From Micromonospora ureilytica (GTDB taxonomy: Bacteria > Actinomycetota > Actinomycetes > Mycobacteriales > Micromonosporaceae), in the NCBI RefSeq assembly GCF_015751765.1, contig NZ_JADOTX010000001.1:6138001-6202000 (forward strand): a stretch of 64,000 bases of DNA, given 5' to 3'. Shown piece after piece: positions 26,737 through 34,980 of the stretch. Position 1 is the first letter of the stretch, and every line of letters begins with the position of its first letter. The translations under genes were made by a program, and so were the position numbers. The notes beneath the pieces were generated by a model, which was not told where the DNA came from, did not search any database, and worked only from the letters and a program-made list of their open reading frames with translations.

Positions 26737-27021
26737 CCCGCGCATCCGCTGGCGAGGTGGCGGGTCGGCGGGCTTCGGCCGCTTGAGGTGGTAGCGGTGC
26801 AGTTCGTGGTTGCCGGGTAGGGACGGGTCCTCGCTCATCGCGACCAACTCCCAACCCTGGTCGCCGGCCCGGTTCAGGTGGGCCAGCGAGGTGTCGCCGT
26901 ACGGCGTCACGTCGACCATCGAGCCGTCCGGCCCGTACCAGACGAAGACGACCTCCCAGCCGAGGTCGTTGGTCGCCGCCTGGCGGCGGCGGACCAGCAG
27001 GGCGTACTCCCACTTGAGCAT
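26713..27021 (-). CDS. small DUF4177-like hypothetical protein
   Basis: A 102-aa soluble protein beginning MLKWEYALLVRRR. The repeated pattern KWEY...GDQGWELVAM recalls DUF4177 proteins, a small alpha/beta family of unknown function. The C-terminus is basic (KRPKPADPPPRQRMRGGRR). I use ATG 27021 since the homologous part starts there. It lies 38 bp downstream of the ABC-F gene on the same strand and could be co-transcribed. Confidence 0.65.
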   Translation of the reverse strand: MLKWEYALLVRRRQAATNDLGWEVVFVWYGPDGSMVDVTPYGDTSLAHLNRAGDQGWELVAMSEDPSLPGNHELHRYHLKRPKPADPPPRQRMRGGRRTLSG

Positions 27022-27059
27022 GGCGTCATTCTCACCCCGCGCCCGCCAACGGGCACGGA

Positions 27060-28697
27060 TCAATCCTCGGCGATCCGCCCGGCGTCGACCCGCAGTCGCC
27101 GGTTGGTCTCGATGGCCGCCAGCATCCGCCGGTCGTGGGTGACCAACAGCAGCGTTCCGGGGTAGCTGGCCAGCGCCGATTCGAGCTGCTCGATGGCGGG
27201 CAGGTCCAGGTGGTTGGTGGGCTCGTCCAGCACCAGCAGGTTGACCCCACGGCCCTGCAACAGGGCCAGCGCCGCCCGGGTCCGCTCACCGGGGGAGAGG
27301 GTGGCCGCCGGCCGGGGCACGTGCGCCGCCCGCAGGCCGAACTTCGCCAGCAGCGTCCGCGCGTCCGCCGGCGACAGCTGGGGTACGGCCGCCTCGAACG
27401 CGTCGATCAGCGGTACGTCGCCGAGGAACAGCCCGCGGGCCTGGTCCACCTCGCCGACCACCACGCCGGGCCCGAGCGAGGCGGTGCCGGCGTCCAACGG
27501 CAGCCGGCCCAGCAATGCGGCCAACAGGGTGGACTTGCCCGAACCGTTCGCCCCGGTCACCGCGACCCGGTCCGCCCAGTCGATCTGGAGGTCGACCGGC
27601 CCGAGGGTGAAGCCTCCCCGGCGTACCACCGCGGAGCGCAGCGTGGCCACGACGGCGCCGGCGCGGGGCGCGGCGGCGATCTCCATCCGCAGCTCCCACT
27701 CTTTGCGGGGCTCCTCGACCACGTCGAGCCGTTCGATCAGCCGTTCGGTCTGCTTGGCCTTCGCGGCCTGCTTCTCACTCGACTCGGCGCGGAACTTGCG
27801 GCCGATCTTGTCGTTGTCGGTGGCCTTGCGGCGGGCGTTCTTCACGCCCTTCTCCATCCACCCACGCTGGGTGCGGGCCCGTGCCTCCAGCCCAGCCTTG
27901 GTGTCGGCGTACTCCTCGAAGTCCGCGCGGGCGTGCCGGCGGGCCACCTCCCGCTCCTCCAGGTAGGCCGCGTAGCCGCCGCCGTAGTGGTTCACCTGCT
28001 GCTGCGCCAGGTCCAGCTCCAGCACCCGGGTCACGGTCCGGGTGAGGAACTCCCGGTCGTGGCTGACCAGCACCGTGCCGGCCCGCAACCCGGTGACGAA
28101 CTCCTCCAGCCGCTCCAACCCGGCCAGGTCCAGGTCGTTGGTCGGCTCGTCGAGCAGGAACACGTCGTACCGGCTGAGCAGCAGCGACGCGAGCCCGGCC
28201 CGGGCCGCCTGGCCGCCGGAGAGCCCGGTCGTTGGGTGATCCAGGTCGACCGCGAGCCCCAGGTCGGCGCTCACCTGCTCGGCGCGTTCGTCCAGGTCCG
28301 CGCCGCCCAGGGCGAGCCAGCGCTCCAGCGCGTCGCCGTACGCGTCGTCGGCACCGGCCGCCCCGGCGGTCAGCGCCTCGGTCGCCGCGTCCAACGCCGC
28401 CTGGGCGGCGGTCACCCCGGTCCTGCGGGCCAGGAAGTCCCGTACCGTCTCGCCCGGTCGCCGTTCCGGCTCCTGCGGCAGGTGCCCGACGCTCGCAGTG
28501 GGCGGGCTGAGCCGCACGCTGCCGGCCTCGACCGGCAACAACCCGGCGAGGGTACGCAGCAGCGTCGACTTGCCGGCCCCGTTCGGCCCGACCAGCCCGA
28601 CCACGTCACCGGGGGCGACCACCAGGTCCAATCCGGCGAAGAGCGGGCGGTCGCCGTGCCCGGCGGCCAGGTCCTTGACGATCATCGTGGCGCTCAT
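27060..28697 (-). CDS. ABC-F family ATPase
   Basis: A 545-aa cytoplasmic ATPase with two ABC domains and no membrane part. Domain 1 has Walker A GPNGAGKSTLL, signature LSGGQAARAGLA and Walker B DVFLLDEPTNDLDL; domain 2 has GANGSGKSTLL, signature LSPGERTRAALA and LLVLDEPTNHLDL. The charged interdomain linker (about 235-330, rich in Arg/Lys/Glu) is the P-site tRNA interaction motif that marks ribosome-binding ABC-F factors. These act on stalled ribosomes or protect against ribosomal antibiotics; which applies cannot be told. Confidence 0.93.
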   Translation of the reverse strand: MSATMIVKDLAAGHGDRPLFAGLDLVVAPGDVVGLVGPNGAGKSTLLRTLAGLLPVEAGSVRLSPPTASVGHLPQEPERRPGETVRDFLARRTGVTAAQAALDAATEALTAGAAGADDAYGDALERWLALGGADLDERAEQVSADLGLAVDLDHPTTGLSGGQAARAGLASLLLSRYDVFLLDEPTNDLDLAGLERLEEFVTGLRAGTVLVSHDREFLTRTVTRVLELDLAQQQVNHYGGGYAAYLEEREVARRHARADFEEYADTKAGLEARARTQRGWMEKGVKNARRKATDNDKIGRKFRAESSEKQAAKAKQTERLIERLDVVEEPRKEWELRMEIAAAPRAGAVVATLRSAVVRRGGFTLGPVDLQIDWADRVAVTGANGSGKSTLLAALLGRLPLDAGTASLGPGVVVGEVDQARGLFLGDVPLIDAFEAAVPQLSPADARTLLAKFGLRAAHVPRPAATLSPGERTRAALALLQGRGVNLLVLDEPTNHLDLPAIEQLESALASYPGTLLLVTHDRRMLAAIETNRRLRVDAGRIAED

Positions 28698-28759
28698 CAG
28701 GACGGCAGCCTATCCGGCCCCGCGCATACGACCGGCCGGCAGCGGGCAGACTCAACGAC

Positions 28760-29530
28760 GTGGTGACCACACTGGCGATCGACTGTGGCGGCGGGGGCAT
28801 CAAGGCGTCCGTGCTCGACGAGGCGGGAACGATGCGGGCCCGGCCGTTGCGGGTGCCGACCCCGTACCCGTTGCCGCCCGCGTTGTTTGTCCGGACCCTG
28901 GTGGATCTGGGCGGGCGCCTGCCAACGGCGGACCGACTCACGGTCGGCGTACCCGGGATGATCCGGCACGGAGTGGTCGTGAGCACGCCGCACTACGTCA
29001 CCCGCAGCGGCCCGCGCAGCCGGGTCGACCCGGACCTGCAAGCTGAGTGGTCCGGCTGGGACGCGCGCGGCGCGTTGGCCGACGCGTTCGGGGTGCCGGC
29101 GTTGGTGCTCAACGACGCCGAGGTGCACGGCGCCGGAGTGGTTGCCGGCACCGGCTGTGAGCTGGTGCTCACCCTGGGAACGGGGCTGGGCAGCGCGCTC
29201 TTCGACGGCGGGGTGCTTGCACCGCACCTGGAGCTGTCGCACGCGCCGGTGCGCTGGGGCACCACCTACGACACGTACGTCGGCGAGCCGGAACGGCGGC
29301 GGCTCGGTGACGCCTTCTGGTCCCGTCGGATCCGGCAGGTGGTGGACGGGCTCCGCCCGGTGTTCCGCTGGGACCGGCTCTACCTGGGCGGGGGCAACTC
29401 CCGACTGATCCGGCCCGAGCAACTGGCCCGGATGGGCGACGACGTGGTGGTGGTGCCGAACACCGCCGGAATCGTCGGCGGTGTCCGCGCCTGGGAACTC
29501 GCCGCCGGACGCCGGGGCGCCCGCACCTGA
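28760..29530 (+). CDS. ROK-family protein (sugar-kinase-like)
   Basis: A 256-aa member of the ASKHA/ROK fold. It has the ATP phosphate-1 site LAIDCGGGGIKASVLD, the catalytic-Asp region PALVLNDAEVHGAG (Asp in ND), and TLGTGLGSALFDGG. The usual ROK zinc motif is absent, as in polyphosphate glucokinase-type proteins, which it resembles in size. Sugar and phosphate donor are unknown. GTG at 28760 is followed directly by another in-frame codon set; no Shine-Dalgarno is obvious. It is divergent from the ABC-F gene with a 62-bp gap. Confidence 0.85.
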   Translation: MVTTLAIDCGGGGIKASVLDEAGTMRARPLRVPTPYPLPPALFVRTLVDLGGRLPTADRLTVGVPGMIRHGVVVSTPHYVTRSGPRSRVDPDLQAEWSGWDARGALADAFGVPALVLNDAEVHGAGVVAGTGCELVLTLGTGLGSALFDGGVLAPHLELSHAPVRWGTTYDTYVGEPERRRLGDAFWSRRIRQVVDGLRPVFRWDRLYLGGGNSRLIRPEQLARMGDDVVVVPNTAGIVGGVRAWELAAGRRGART

Positions 29531-29532
29531 CC

Positions 29533-29609
29533 CGTCGGCACTCGTCGGCGGCGTTCGGCGGCACCCGTCGGCGGCGTTCGTCGGCACCCGTCGGCGGCGT
29601 TCGGCGGCC
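29533..29609. repeat. 3.3 copies of a 23-bp tandem repeat
   Basis: Units at 29533-29555, 29556-29578 and 29579-29601 plus an 8-bp partial share CG[G/T]CGGCACYCGTCGGCGGCGTT. It lies just after the ROK gene stop and does not code. Copy number may vary between strains. Confidence 0.85.
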
Positions 29610-29705
29610 GGAAGTGACCTGATCTCGACCGCGGGAACAGTCGCCAAACGCCCGGTGTTGTGCCAGCGTCGGAACAGGTGACGGTGCGACCCGAGGAGGT
29701 GGCAG

Positions 29706-30074
29706 ATGGATCTTCTGGCGGACTACCGGCGGGCGACCATGTTCTTCGAGACCGGTGACCCCAGCGGAGCAGCCCGACTGCTGGAGCCGATCATCGACGC
29801 CGAACCCGGCAACGCCGCCGTTCGGCAGTTGCTGGCCCGGGCGTACTTCCAGTCGGCCCAGCTCAACCGGGCCGAGGAGCACCTGCGCGAGTTGATCGAG
29901 CGGGACCCGAGCGACCACTACGCGCACCACGTGCTCGGTCGGACGCTGGAACGGCTGAACCGGCACAACGACGCGCTGCGGCACCTGCGGATCGCCTCCG
30001 CGATGTACGCGGCCAACGACGACTATCGGGCCGCGCTGGAGCGGGTGGAGACCCGCCTCGGCGGCCGGCGCTGA
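29706..30074 (+). CDS. tetratricopeptide-repeat protein
   Basis: A 122-aa soluble protein made of about three TPR units (MFFETGDPSGAARLLEPIID, AYFQSAQLNRAEEHLRELIE, HVLGRTLERLNRHNDALRHL). It should be a protein-interaction module; the partner is unknown. GAGGAGGTGG lies 7 nt upstream of ATG 29706. It is followed by the Smr gene on the same strand with a 116-bp gap. Confidence 0.88.
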   Translation: MDLLADYRRATMFFETGDPSGAARLLEPIIDAEPGNAAVRQLLARAYFQSAQLNRAEEHLRELIERDPSDHYAHHVLGRTLERLNRHNDALRHLRIASAMYAANDDYRAALERVETRLGGRR

Positions 30075-30190
30075 GCGTGCGCAGTTCCATGACAGGGGCG
30101 GTCCTTCGGGGCCGCCCCATCGTCGTCGGGCGACCTGCCGGACATGCCTAGGATGGCGGACATGGGACCTGACCGGCCGGGGGCTGCGGC

Positions 30191-30445
30191 ATGAAGCTCA
30201 AGCTGGACCTGCACGAGATCTTCAACAAGGGCCAGGACATCGACCGCGCGTTGCGCGGGATCATGGACGAGGCGGTGGCGAAGAAGGCCACCCTCGTCGA
30301 GATCATCCCCGGCAAGGGGTCCGGCCAGCTCAAGAAGCGGGTGCTGCGGTTCCTCGACCAGAAGGACGTCAAGCAGCTCTACCACCGCGTGGAAAAGGAC
30401 TCGAAGAACTTCGGCCGCCTCTTCGTCCACTTCCGCTGGAAGTAG
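30191..30445 (+). CDS. Smr-domain small protein; AICE integration target
   Basis: An 84-aa Smr/MutS2-C-terminal-like domain on its own: KLDLHEIFNKGQDIDRAL (LDLH motif) and EIIPGKGSGQLKKRVL (the HGKG-type loop, here PGKG). Stand-alone Smr proteins can be nucleases acting on nucleic-acid structures or stalled ribosomes; activity here is unknown. The last codons CGC-TGG-AAG-TAG lie in the left att repeat of the integrated element. The right att reads CGC-TGG-AAG-TAA, so the gene stays intact after integration and only the stop codon changes. Confidence 0.85.
   Translation: MKLKLDLHEIFNKGQDIDRALRGIMDEAVAKKATLVEIIPGKGSGQLKKRVLRFLDQKDVKQLYHRVEKDSKNFGRLFVHFRWK
30433..30444. repeat. candidate attL core
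   Basis: CCGCTGGAAGTA, identical to 45253-45264, covering the last sense codons of the Smr gene. Only 12 bp match, so the crossover point is an inference. Confidence 0.6.
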
Positions 30446-30500
30446 AAGCGGCATAGCTGCTGACCTGCATAGCAAGCCGCTGTCTGGGCCGATGAACCAT

Positions 30501-30523
30501 GATCATGCCGTGTCCAGGCCGTC
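30501..30523. repeat. inner direct repeat, left copy
   Basis: 23 bp matching 45122-45144 at 22 positions (one G/A difference), with the core GATCATGCCGT. It overlaps the integrase stop codon. It may be an integrase arm site or an alternative att core. Confidence 0.6.
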
Positions 30524-31744
30524 AAGGGCTTCCGGAGCAACATCGCCGCCCTGGTCCTCACCGAGTGCCTTGTCGATGGCCCGGCGGGTGCGATCCTCGC
30601 TGGCCGGCAGTAGGTGGGTGTAGGTCCGGAGGGTGAAGCCCGGGTCCGCGTGGCCCAGGTAGGCCGACAGCGCCTTGATGCTCTCTCCGGCGTCCAGGAG
30701 GACCGAGGCGTAGGTGTGCCGCAGGACGTGCATGCCGTTGTGTCGGTCATCGGGGATGCCGGTGGCCCGGATCGCGGGCTTCCAGACGCCGGAGTTGAAC
30801 ATCGAGCGGGAGAGCGCCAGAGCGGCGGGTGTCGTCAGGTACAGCTCTACAGTTCGCGGCTCGCCGGTCAGCGTCTCCCACGGCAGGGTCACTGCGACCG
30901 GCGGGCAGTCTCGCGCGTGTTGCTTCAACCGGCCGGCTACCGAGTCTGGCAACGGGACCTCGCGGGACTTGCCCCCCTTCGGCGGGGCGAAGATCAGTGA
31001 GCCACGAACCAACTTGATCTGCCGAGTGATTTGCAGGACCGGGCGGGTCGGGTCGAGATCCACGGGGCTGACCGCGAAGATCTCACCCTGCCGTAGGCCA
31101 CACCCCGCGCCCAGGTCCACCGCCACCCGGTACCGAGGCCGCATGTTCTCCCTGAATGCTGTCAACCGGGCGACCGGCCACGGCACCACTTTGGTTGGAG
31201 CGGGTTTCGGTCGGCGGATGCTCTTGACCGCGAACGGGTTGCTGACGATCTTCTTGTCGTCCACCGCCGCGTTGAGAATCATCGACACATCGGTGAAGAG
31301 GACCCGCCGGTAACCCACCGACAGCCCCTTCTCCTGGATCTTCCGCGCCCAGTCCCGGATCGTCGTCGGCTGAATGGACGCGATCGGCTTGTGTCCCATG
31401 ACCGGGTACACGTGCAGCCGGAGTTCGTATTCGATGCGGTCACGGGTGAGGACGTCGGTGGTCGCTGCGGCAAGCCATTCGTCGGCGTACTGCTTGAAGG
31501 TGGTTCGACCGGCGTCGGGGTCGACGTAGGTGCCCTTGAGGATGTCGGCCTGGACGTTGGCGAGGAATGCCTGTGCGTCGCGCTTCTTCTTGTCGGGGAA
31601 CGACTGCGATTTCTCTTTGCCGTCAGGGGCGAGGTACCGAACGCGGTAGCGCATTCCCTGCCCGCACTCTGGCTTTGGTTCCTGCCGGGACTTCCCATCC
31701 GGGCCGACAACCGTCCTGTACCAGCGATCAACGATGTGGGCCAT
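30503..31744 (-). CDS. int: AICE tyrosine site-specific integrase
   Basis: A 413-aa phage-type recombinase that integrates and excises the element. The N-terminal arm-binding part resembles AP2-like integrases (MRYRVRYLAPDGKEKSQSF). The core-binding domain spans about 82-180. The catalytic set is Arg218 (GLRQGE), Lys in PPKGGKSR (about 256), His339 and Arg342 (HVLRHTY), His365 (LGHADPG) and nucleophile Tyr375 (RTYTHLL). I start at ATG 31744, one base after the excisionase stop. The 3' end overlaps a 23-bp repeat, so attachment and the gene end coincide closely. Confidence 0.95.
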   Translation of the reverse strand: MAHIVDRWYRTVVGPDGKSRQEPKPECGQGMRYRVRYLAPDGKEKSQSFPDKKKRDAQAFLANVQADILKGTYVDPDAGRTTFKQYADEWLAAATTDVLTRDRIEYELRLHVYPVMGHKPIASIQPTTIRDWARKIQEKGLSVGYRRVLFTDVSMILNAAVDDKKIVSNPFAVKSIRRPKPAPTKVVPWPVARLTAFRENMRPRYRVAVDLGAGCGLRQGEIFAVSPVDLDPTRPVLQITRQIKLVRGSLIFAPPKGGKSREVPLPDSVAGRLKQHARDCPPVAVTLPWETLTGEPRTVELYLTTPAALALSRSMFNSGVWKPAIRATGIPDDRHNGMHVLRHTYASVLLDAGESIKALSAYLGHADPGFTLRTYTHLLPASEDRTRRAIDKALGEDQGGDVAPEALDGLDTA

Positions 31745-31745
31745 G

Positions 31746-31940
31746 TCAGGCCGCCTTGGACTGGTCGGTAAACCAGGCGCGCACCGAAGCCGGGTCGTAG
31801 CGCAGATGCCGGCCGACCCGGGCGGCGGGTGGGCCGTACTTGCGTTTGCGCCACTGGTAGAGCGTCTGCACTGGCACCCGCAGGTATGCGGAGACATCTT
31901 CGATTTCCCAGAGCGGTTCGGGTGTAGGCGGTGCGGTCAT
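31746..31940 (-). CDS. xis: AICE excisionase (Xis)
   Basis: A 64-aa AlpA/MerR-like winged HTH protein: LWEIEDVSAYLRVPVQTLYQW then KRKYGPPAARVGRHLRYD, the classic excisionase pattern. It should bend attachment-site DNA and direct the integrase to excision. It starts with ATGA overlapping the small gene upstream and ends 1 bp before int, so all three are one unit under the 32216-32233 operator. Confidence 0.93.
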   Translation of the reverse strand: MTAPPTPEPLWEIEDVSAYLRVPVQTLYQWRKRKYGPPAARVGRHLRYDPASVRAWFTDQSKAA

Positions 31941-32140
31941 CGGGGCTCCTTCCGGGTGATGGTGATGTAGGCGCGGCTTTCGCCGCTGTAGCCGGCGGTG
32001 CGGGTGCTGGTGCGGCAGGTGACCCGCTCGCGGCCGTAGTAGGCGGTGAGCTGCGCCGCGATGGTGGCGGCGTGAGCAGTGACGGCGGCGGTCGGGCCGA
32101 TAAGCCGGACCGCGACCAGGGGGCGGGGGCGTGTGGGCAT
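31937..32140 (-). CDS. small AICE hypothetical protein
   Basis: A 67-aa basic protein (MPTRPRPLVAVRLIGPTAAV...) ending in a beta-rich segment (RVTCRTSTRTAGYSGESRAYITITRK). I do not recognise its family. ATG 32140 has GGAAGGAG 5 nt upstream, which fixes the start. Its stop overlaps the xis start by 4 bp. First gene of the int-xis operon, with the palindromic operator about 76 bp upstream. Confidence 0.75.
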   Translation of the reverse strand: MPTRPRPLVAVRLIGPTAAVTAHAATIAAQLTAYYGRERVTCRTSTRTAGYSGESRAYITITRKEPR

Positions 32141-32215
32141 GGCGCTCCTTCCGGGTGACGGGTGGGTGGGTTGTTGCGTGCGCTGTGGAGTTGTCAAGGA
32201 ACGGCTTCACGGGCG

Positions 32216-32233
32216 TTGACACGTACGTGTCAA
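32216..32233. promoter_or_regulatory. perfect 18-bp operator palindrome, int-xis leader
   Basis: TTGACACGTACGTGTCAA, perfectly symmetric, between the small-gene/xis/int operon and the rep stop codon, which it overlaps. The 16-bp core TGACACGTACGTGTCA is identical at 36736-36751, and a one-change version lies at 38897-38914. Confidence 0.75.
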
Positions 32234-33822
32234 GCGGCCAGGGGTTGGACCGCGCGAGCGGCGGCGAGTTCGTCGGCCAGGGCGTCGATGCCGGCCAGGT
32301 GTTGTGCGCGGGCCATGGCGGCGGCGGTGTTGGCGAGCAGGGCGTCTCCGGTGGTGATCCAGCCGGTGGCTTGGTAGCCGAGTTCGTAGATGACCCGTTC
32401 GGTCTGTTCGTCGTCCCAGGTGTGCGGGTGGCCCTCGGTGCGCCGCCAGATGGTGCGCTGCAACCGGAGGAAGCCGAGGGTGACGGAGAAGGCGCGGCTC
32501 TTGGTGGCGATGTGTCCGCCGTAGCCGAGCTGGTGCGCCCAACGGCGAAGCCTCGCGTAGTCGGGGTGCTCTCCAATGTCCCAGCAGGCGCGGATCAGCC
32601 GGCCGAGGTGGGTGCCGGGGTCGCCGTGGACTTCGACGGAGAGGTCGTCGACGCGGCGCAGGCTCAGGCCCGTTACCTCGGTGCTCTTGGTGACGTACTT
32701 GGCGATGTAGCCGGTGATCTGGGCGAGGTTGACCTCAGTGCCGGGTGCGTTGACGTGCTTGAGGTCCAGGCCCTTGTCCCCCCACGCGATGTGCCAGCCC
32801 TGCCGACCGTTGGCGGGGTGCGGTGCGGAGGTGTAGGCGGTCTTCACGAACGCGGCCCGGACGGCGTGCTCGAACATGTCCCGAGTGATGACGCGTGGTG
32901 GCGGCACGATCGCCTCAGGGCAGTCGGGGTTGTAGCCGTCGAGGCGGATCAGGGCGTGGTAGTGGATGACGCCGCGTACCTGGAATTCGTAGACCTTGAT
33001 GTAGCGGCGACGCAAGTCAACGCCGTGTGCCCGGCCGAGACGGCGTAGCTCCCGGTCGGCTTGCTGGATGGTGCGGCGCCACAACTCGGGTGCCTCGTGG
33101 TTCCACACGACCTGGCCGACGTGGTCGTAGCAGTCCATGCACAACGGTTGCCCGAGCTGGGTATCTGCGGCCTTATGGCGCTGGCCGCAGCGCAGCTCCT
33201 GGCCGTGAGGGCAGGCCCCGCCGAAGCGGTGGCACACCGAGGGCCGGCAGGTGCAGCCGTCCTTCTTCCGGCAGTCCGCGGAGTGCACCTTCACCACCCG
33301 GTGGTGCACCGGCCCGAACGAGGGGGCGGTAGCGGTCAGGAAAATGGCGATGTGCTCGTCCAGCGGGGGTAGTCCCCACCGGTCGCCCTGGAGCCCAGCT
33401 TTGATCAGGTGGTAGGTGTCACGGCGGTACAGCTCCGCGCAGGACGGGCAAACCGCAGCGCGGCGGTTACCGCACGGGGTGTAGATCGCCCCGTCGGGCA
33501 TGTCCTCGGTGTCGACGGTCGCCATCCGGTTGCCGTCAGCGTCGTTGACGTGGATCTGCCCAGCCAGCCGGATGGGGTGCTTGCACGCCGAGGCGGCGCG
33601 GACATGGCCGAGCCATTCGGAGTAGTCGGGGTCTTGGGCGCGGGCACGACCGGAGGCGACGGTGCGGGGGTCGTGGCCGCGTACCCACCCGTCGGCGGCG
33701 CGGTTGCGGGTGGTGCGGGTGGGCGTGGCCCAGGGCCAGTAGTCGTTTCCTGCTACAGCGGAGGCTCCCGTGCCCGAAACCGTGGTGGTTTCGGGCGCGA
33801 GAGGCAGCGTCGAGGAGGTCAC
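32230..33822 (-). CDS. repSA: RepSA-like rolling-circle replication initiator
   Basis: A 530-aa Rep of the pSAM2/AICE family that should nick the double-strand origin of the excised circle. A zinc-binding region with many cysteines (CGNRRAAVCPSCAELYRR, then CTCRPSVCHRFGGACPHG) precedes the HUH motif GVIHYHALIRLDG (about 310) and the tyrosine region ITGYIAKYVTKSTE (about 380). It starts on GTG 33822 overlapping the upstream stop (GTGA). The symbol is by family resemblance. Confidence 0.9.
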   Translation of the reverse strand: MTSSTLPLAPETTTVSGTGASAVAGNDYWPWATPTRTTRNRAADGWVRGHDPRTVASGRARAQDPDYSEWLGHVRAASACKHPIRLAGQIHVNDADGNRMATVDTEDMPDGAIYTPCGNRRAAVCPSCAELYRRDTYHLIKAGLQGDRWGLPPLDEHIAIFLTATAPSFGPVHHRVVKVHSADCRKKDGCTCRPSVCHRFGGACPHGQELRCGQRHKAADTQLGQPLCMDCYDHVGQVVWNHEAPELWRRTIQQADRELRRLGRAHGVDLRRRYIKVYEFQVRGVIHYHALIRLDGYNPDCPEAIVPPPRVITRDMFEHAVRAAFVKTAYTSAPHPANGRQGWHIAWGDKGLDLKHVNAPGTEVNLAQITGYIAKYVTKSTEVTGLSLRRVDDLSVEVHGDPGTHLGRLIRACWDIGEHPDYARLRRWAHQLGYGGHIATKSRAFSVTLGFLRLQRTIWRRTEGHPHTWDDEQTERVIYELGYQATGWITTGDALLANTAAAMARAQHLAGIDALADELAAARAVQPLAA

Positions 33823-34679
33823 GCAGAGGCTCCAACAGCGGTGCCGTTGTGGTGCTTGTCGTTGATGGTCGGTTGGGTGGTGAGGGCCATCAGGATGTCG
33901 GCTGCGGTTTGGGTGGGGACGCGCAGTCGCACAGCGAGTTGGCCGGGGGTGATGGGTTCACCGTGGGCTTTCGCGTGGGCGTCGGCGACGATCCGGGCAC
34001 CTGAGAGCAGCGCCGGGGCGGGCTTGACCGCTGGAATGGCGGGTGCAGCCGGCGGGGTCGCCGGGGCCGGGATGTCCTCGGTGGGGGTGGTCTGCGGTGC
34101 TGCGATCGCGGGGGTGTTCTTCTTCGCCTCAGTCGCGGGCTCGTCAGTTGTGATCTCTTCGGTGGGTGCGGTGGCCGTGGTCGCAGCTGCCGGGCGGACC
34201 TTCGCGTCGGCGGTGATGTCGGGTGACGACGCCGGGGCGGAGGTGGCCGGCACGGGTGCCGGGACATGGTTGGTGGGCCGGGTTGCGGTGAAGACGAGCT
34301 TGGACAGGGCGAAGAAGGCCAGCGCGGGCAGCGCTGAGACCATCCATCCGAAGACGGTGGGCTTGGCGACGGCCAACTGTGCGGTCAGGGACAGTCCGAC
34401 AGCGGCGATGAGCAGGAACATCGGATAGCCGATCGGGCCGCCAGTTTTGCGGCGGCGGATGATGACGATCATTGCGGCGATCGGGATGAGTTCGGTGATG
34501 ACCGCGTTGGCCCAGCCGAACCAGTCAGCGGTACCGGTGGGGCTGTTGCTGATGGTCCAGTCGTGGACGTGGTTGAACGAGGCGGCACCAGCCATGGCAC
34601 CGACGAGAAGCACGATGAGGACCAGGACGCCGTCCTGAAGACGTGCGATGAAGGGGGACTTGGGCGTGGGTGCGGTCAT
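33819..34679 (-). CDS. DUF2637 / SpdB2-like AICE membrane protein
   Basis: A 286-aa protein with four predicted membrane helices in the first 130 residues (DGVLVLIVLLVGAMAGAASF, WFGWANAVITELIPIAAMIV, YPMFLLIAAVGLSLTAQLAV, WMVSALPALAFFALSKLVF), the DUF2637 pattern seen in plasmid-spread (Spd) proteins. A long Pro/Ala/Thr-rich linker and a small HTH-like end (ITPGQLAVRLRVPTQTAADI) follow. It probably helps spread the element between hyphal compartments. Its start and stop both overlap neighbours by 4 bp. Confidence 0.85.
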   Translation of the reverse strand: MTAPTPKSPFIARLQDGVLVLIVLLVGAMAGAASFNHVHDWTISNSPTGTADWFGWANAVITELIPIAAMIVIIRRRKTGGPIGYPMFLLIAAVGLSLTAQLAVAKPTVFGWMVSALPALAFFALSKLVFTATRPTNHVPAPVPATSAPASSPDITADAKVRPAAATTATAPTEEITTDEPATEAKKNTPAIAAPQTTPTEDIPAPATPPAAPAIPAVKPAPALLSGARIVADAHAKAHGEPITPGQLAVRLRVPTQTAADILMALTTQPTINDKHHNGTAVGASA

Positions 34680-34963
34680 GACCGCCGTCCTCGGGTCGTG
34701 GGCCGAGGCGGGGTGTGGGGGTCGCGACGGGCATCGCGGTTCGAGTTCGGGTTGGGGCGGGAGGCGGTGTCCTCGCGCTGGGGGTTGGCGTAGAGGGAGA
34801 ACGCCAGGATCTTGGCGGAGTGGTAACCCCGGCCGATGAGGTCGGCGGTGATGGGGGCGAGTTCGTCGGCGGTGGTGATGCGCTGCCGGGCGGTGATGTC
34901 GAGGGAGGCGATGGCGAAGCCCTGCGGGGCCTGGTAGCTGAACGAGACGTAGTAGCGGTGCAT
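34676..34963 (-). CDS. small AICE hypothetical protein
   Basis: A 95-aa protein (MHRYYVSFSYQAPQGFAIAS... LIGRGYHSAKILAFSLYANP) with an alpha/beta N-terminus and a charged Arg/Pro-rich tail. Similar small genes sit upstream of spd/rep in other actinomycete elements; function unknown. ATG 34963 has GAAAGGA upstream and the stop overlaps the next gene (ATGA). Confidence 0.75.
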   Translation of the reverse strand: MHRYYVSFSYQAPQGFAIASLDITARQRITTADELAPITADLIGRGYHSAKILAFSLYANPQREDTASRPNPNSNRDARRDPHTPPRPTTRGRRS

Positions 34964-34980
34964 GGTGGTGTCCTTTCGGG

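Noticed and set aside
27060..28697. ABC-F protein as an antibiotic-resistance gene
   Set aside because: The family also includes housekeeping ribosome factors, and no biosynthetic or resistance context is nearby, so resistance is not claimed.
30446..30502. tRNA gene as AICE insertion site
   Set aside because: No cloverleaf or T-loop GTTCGA pattern at either element edge.
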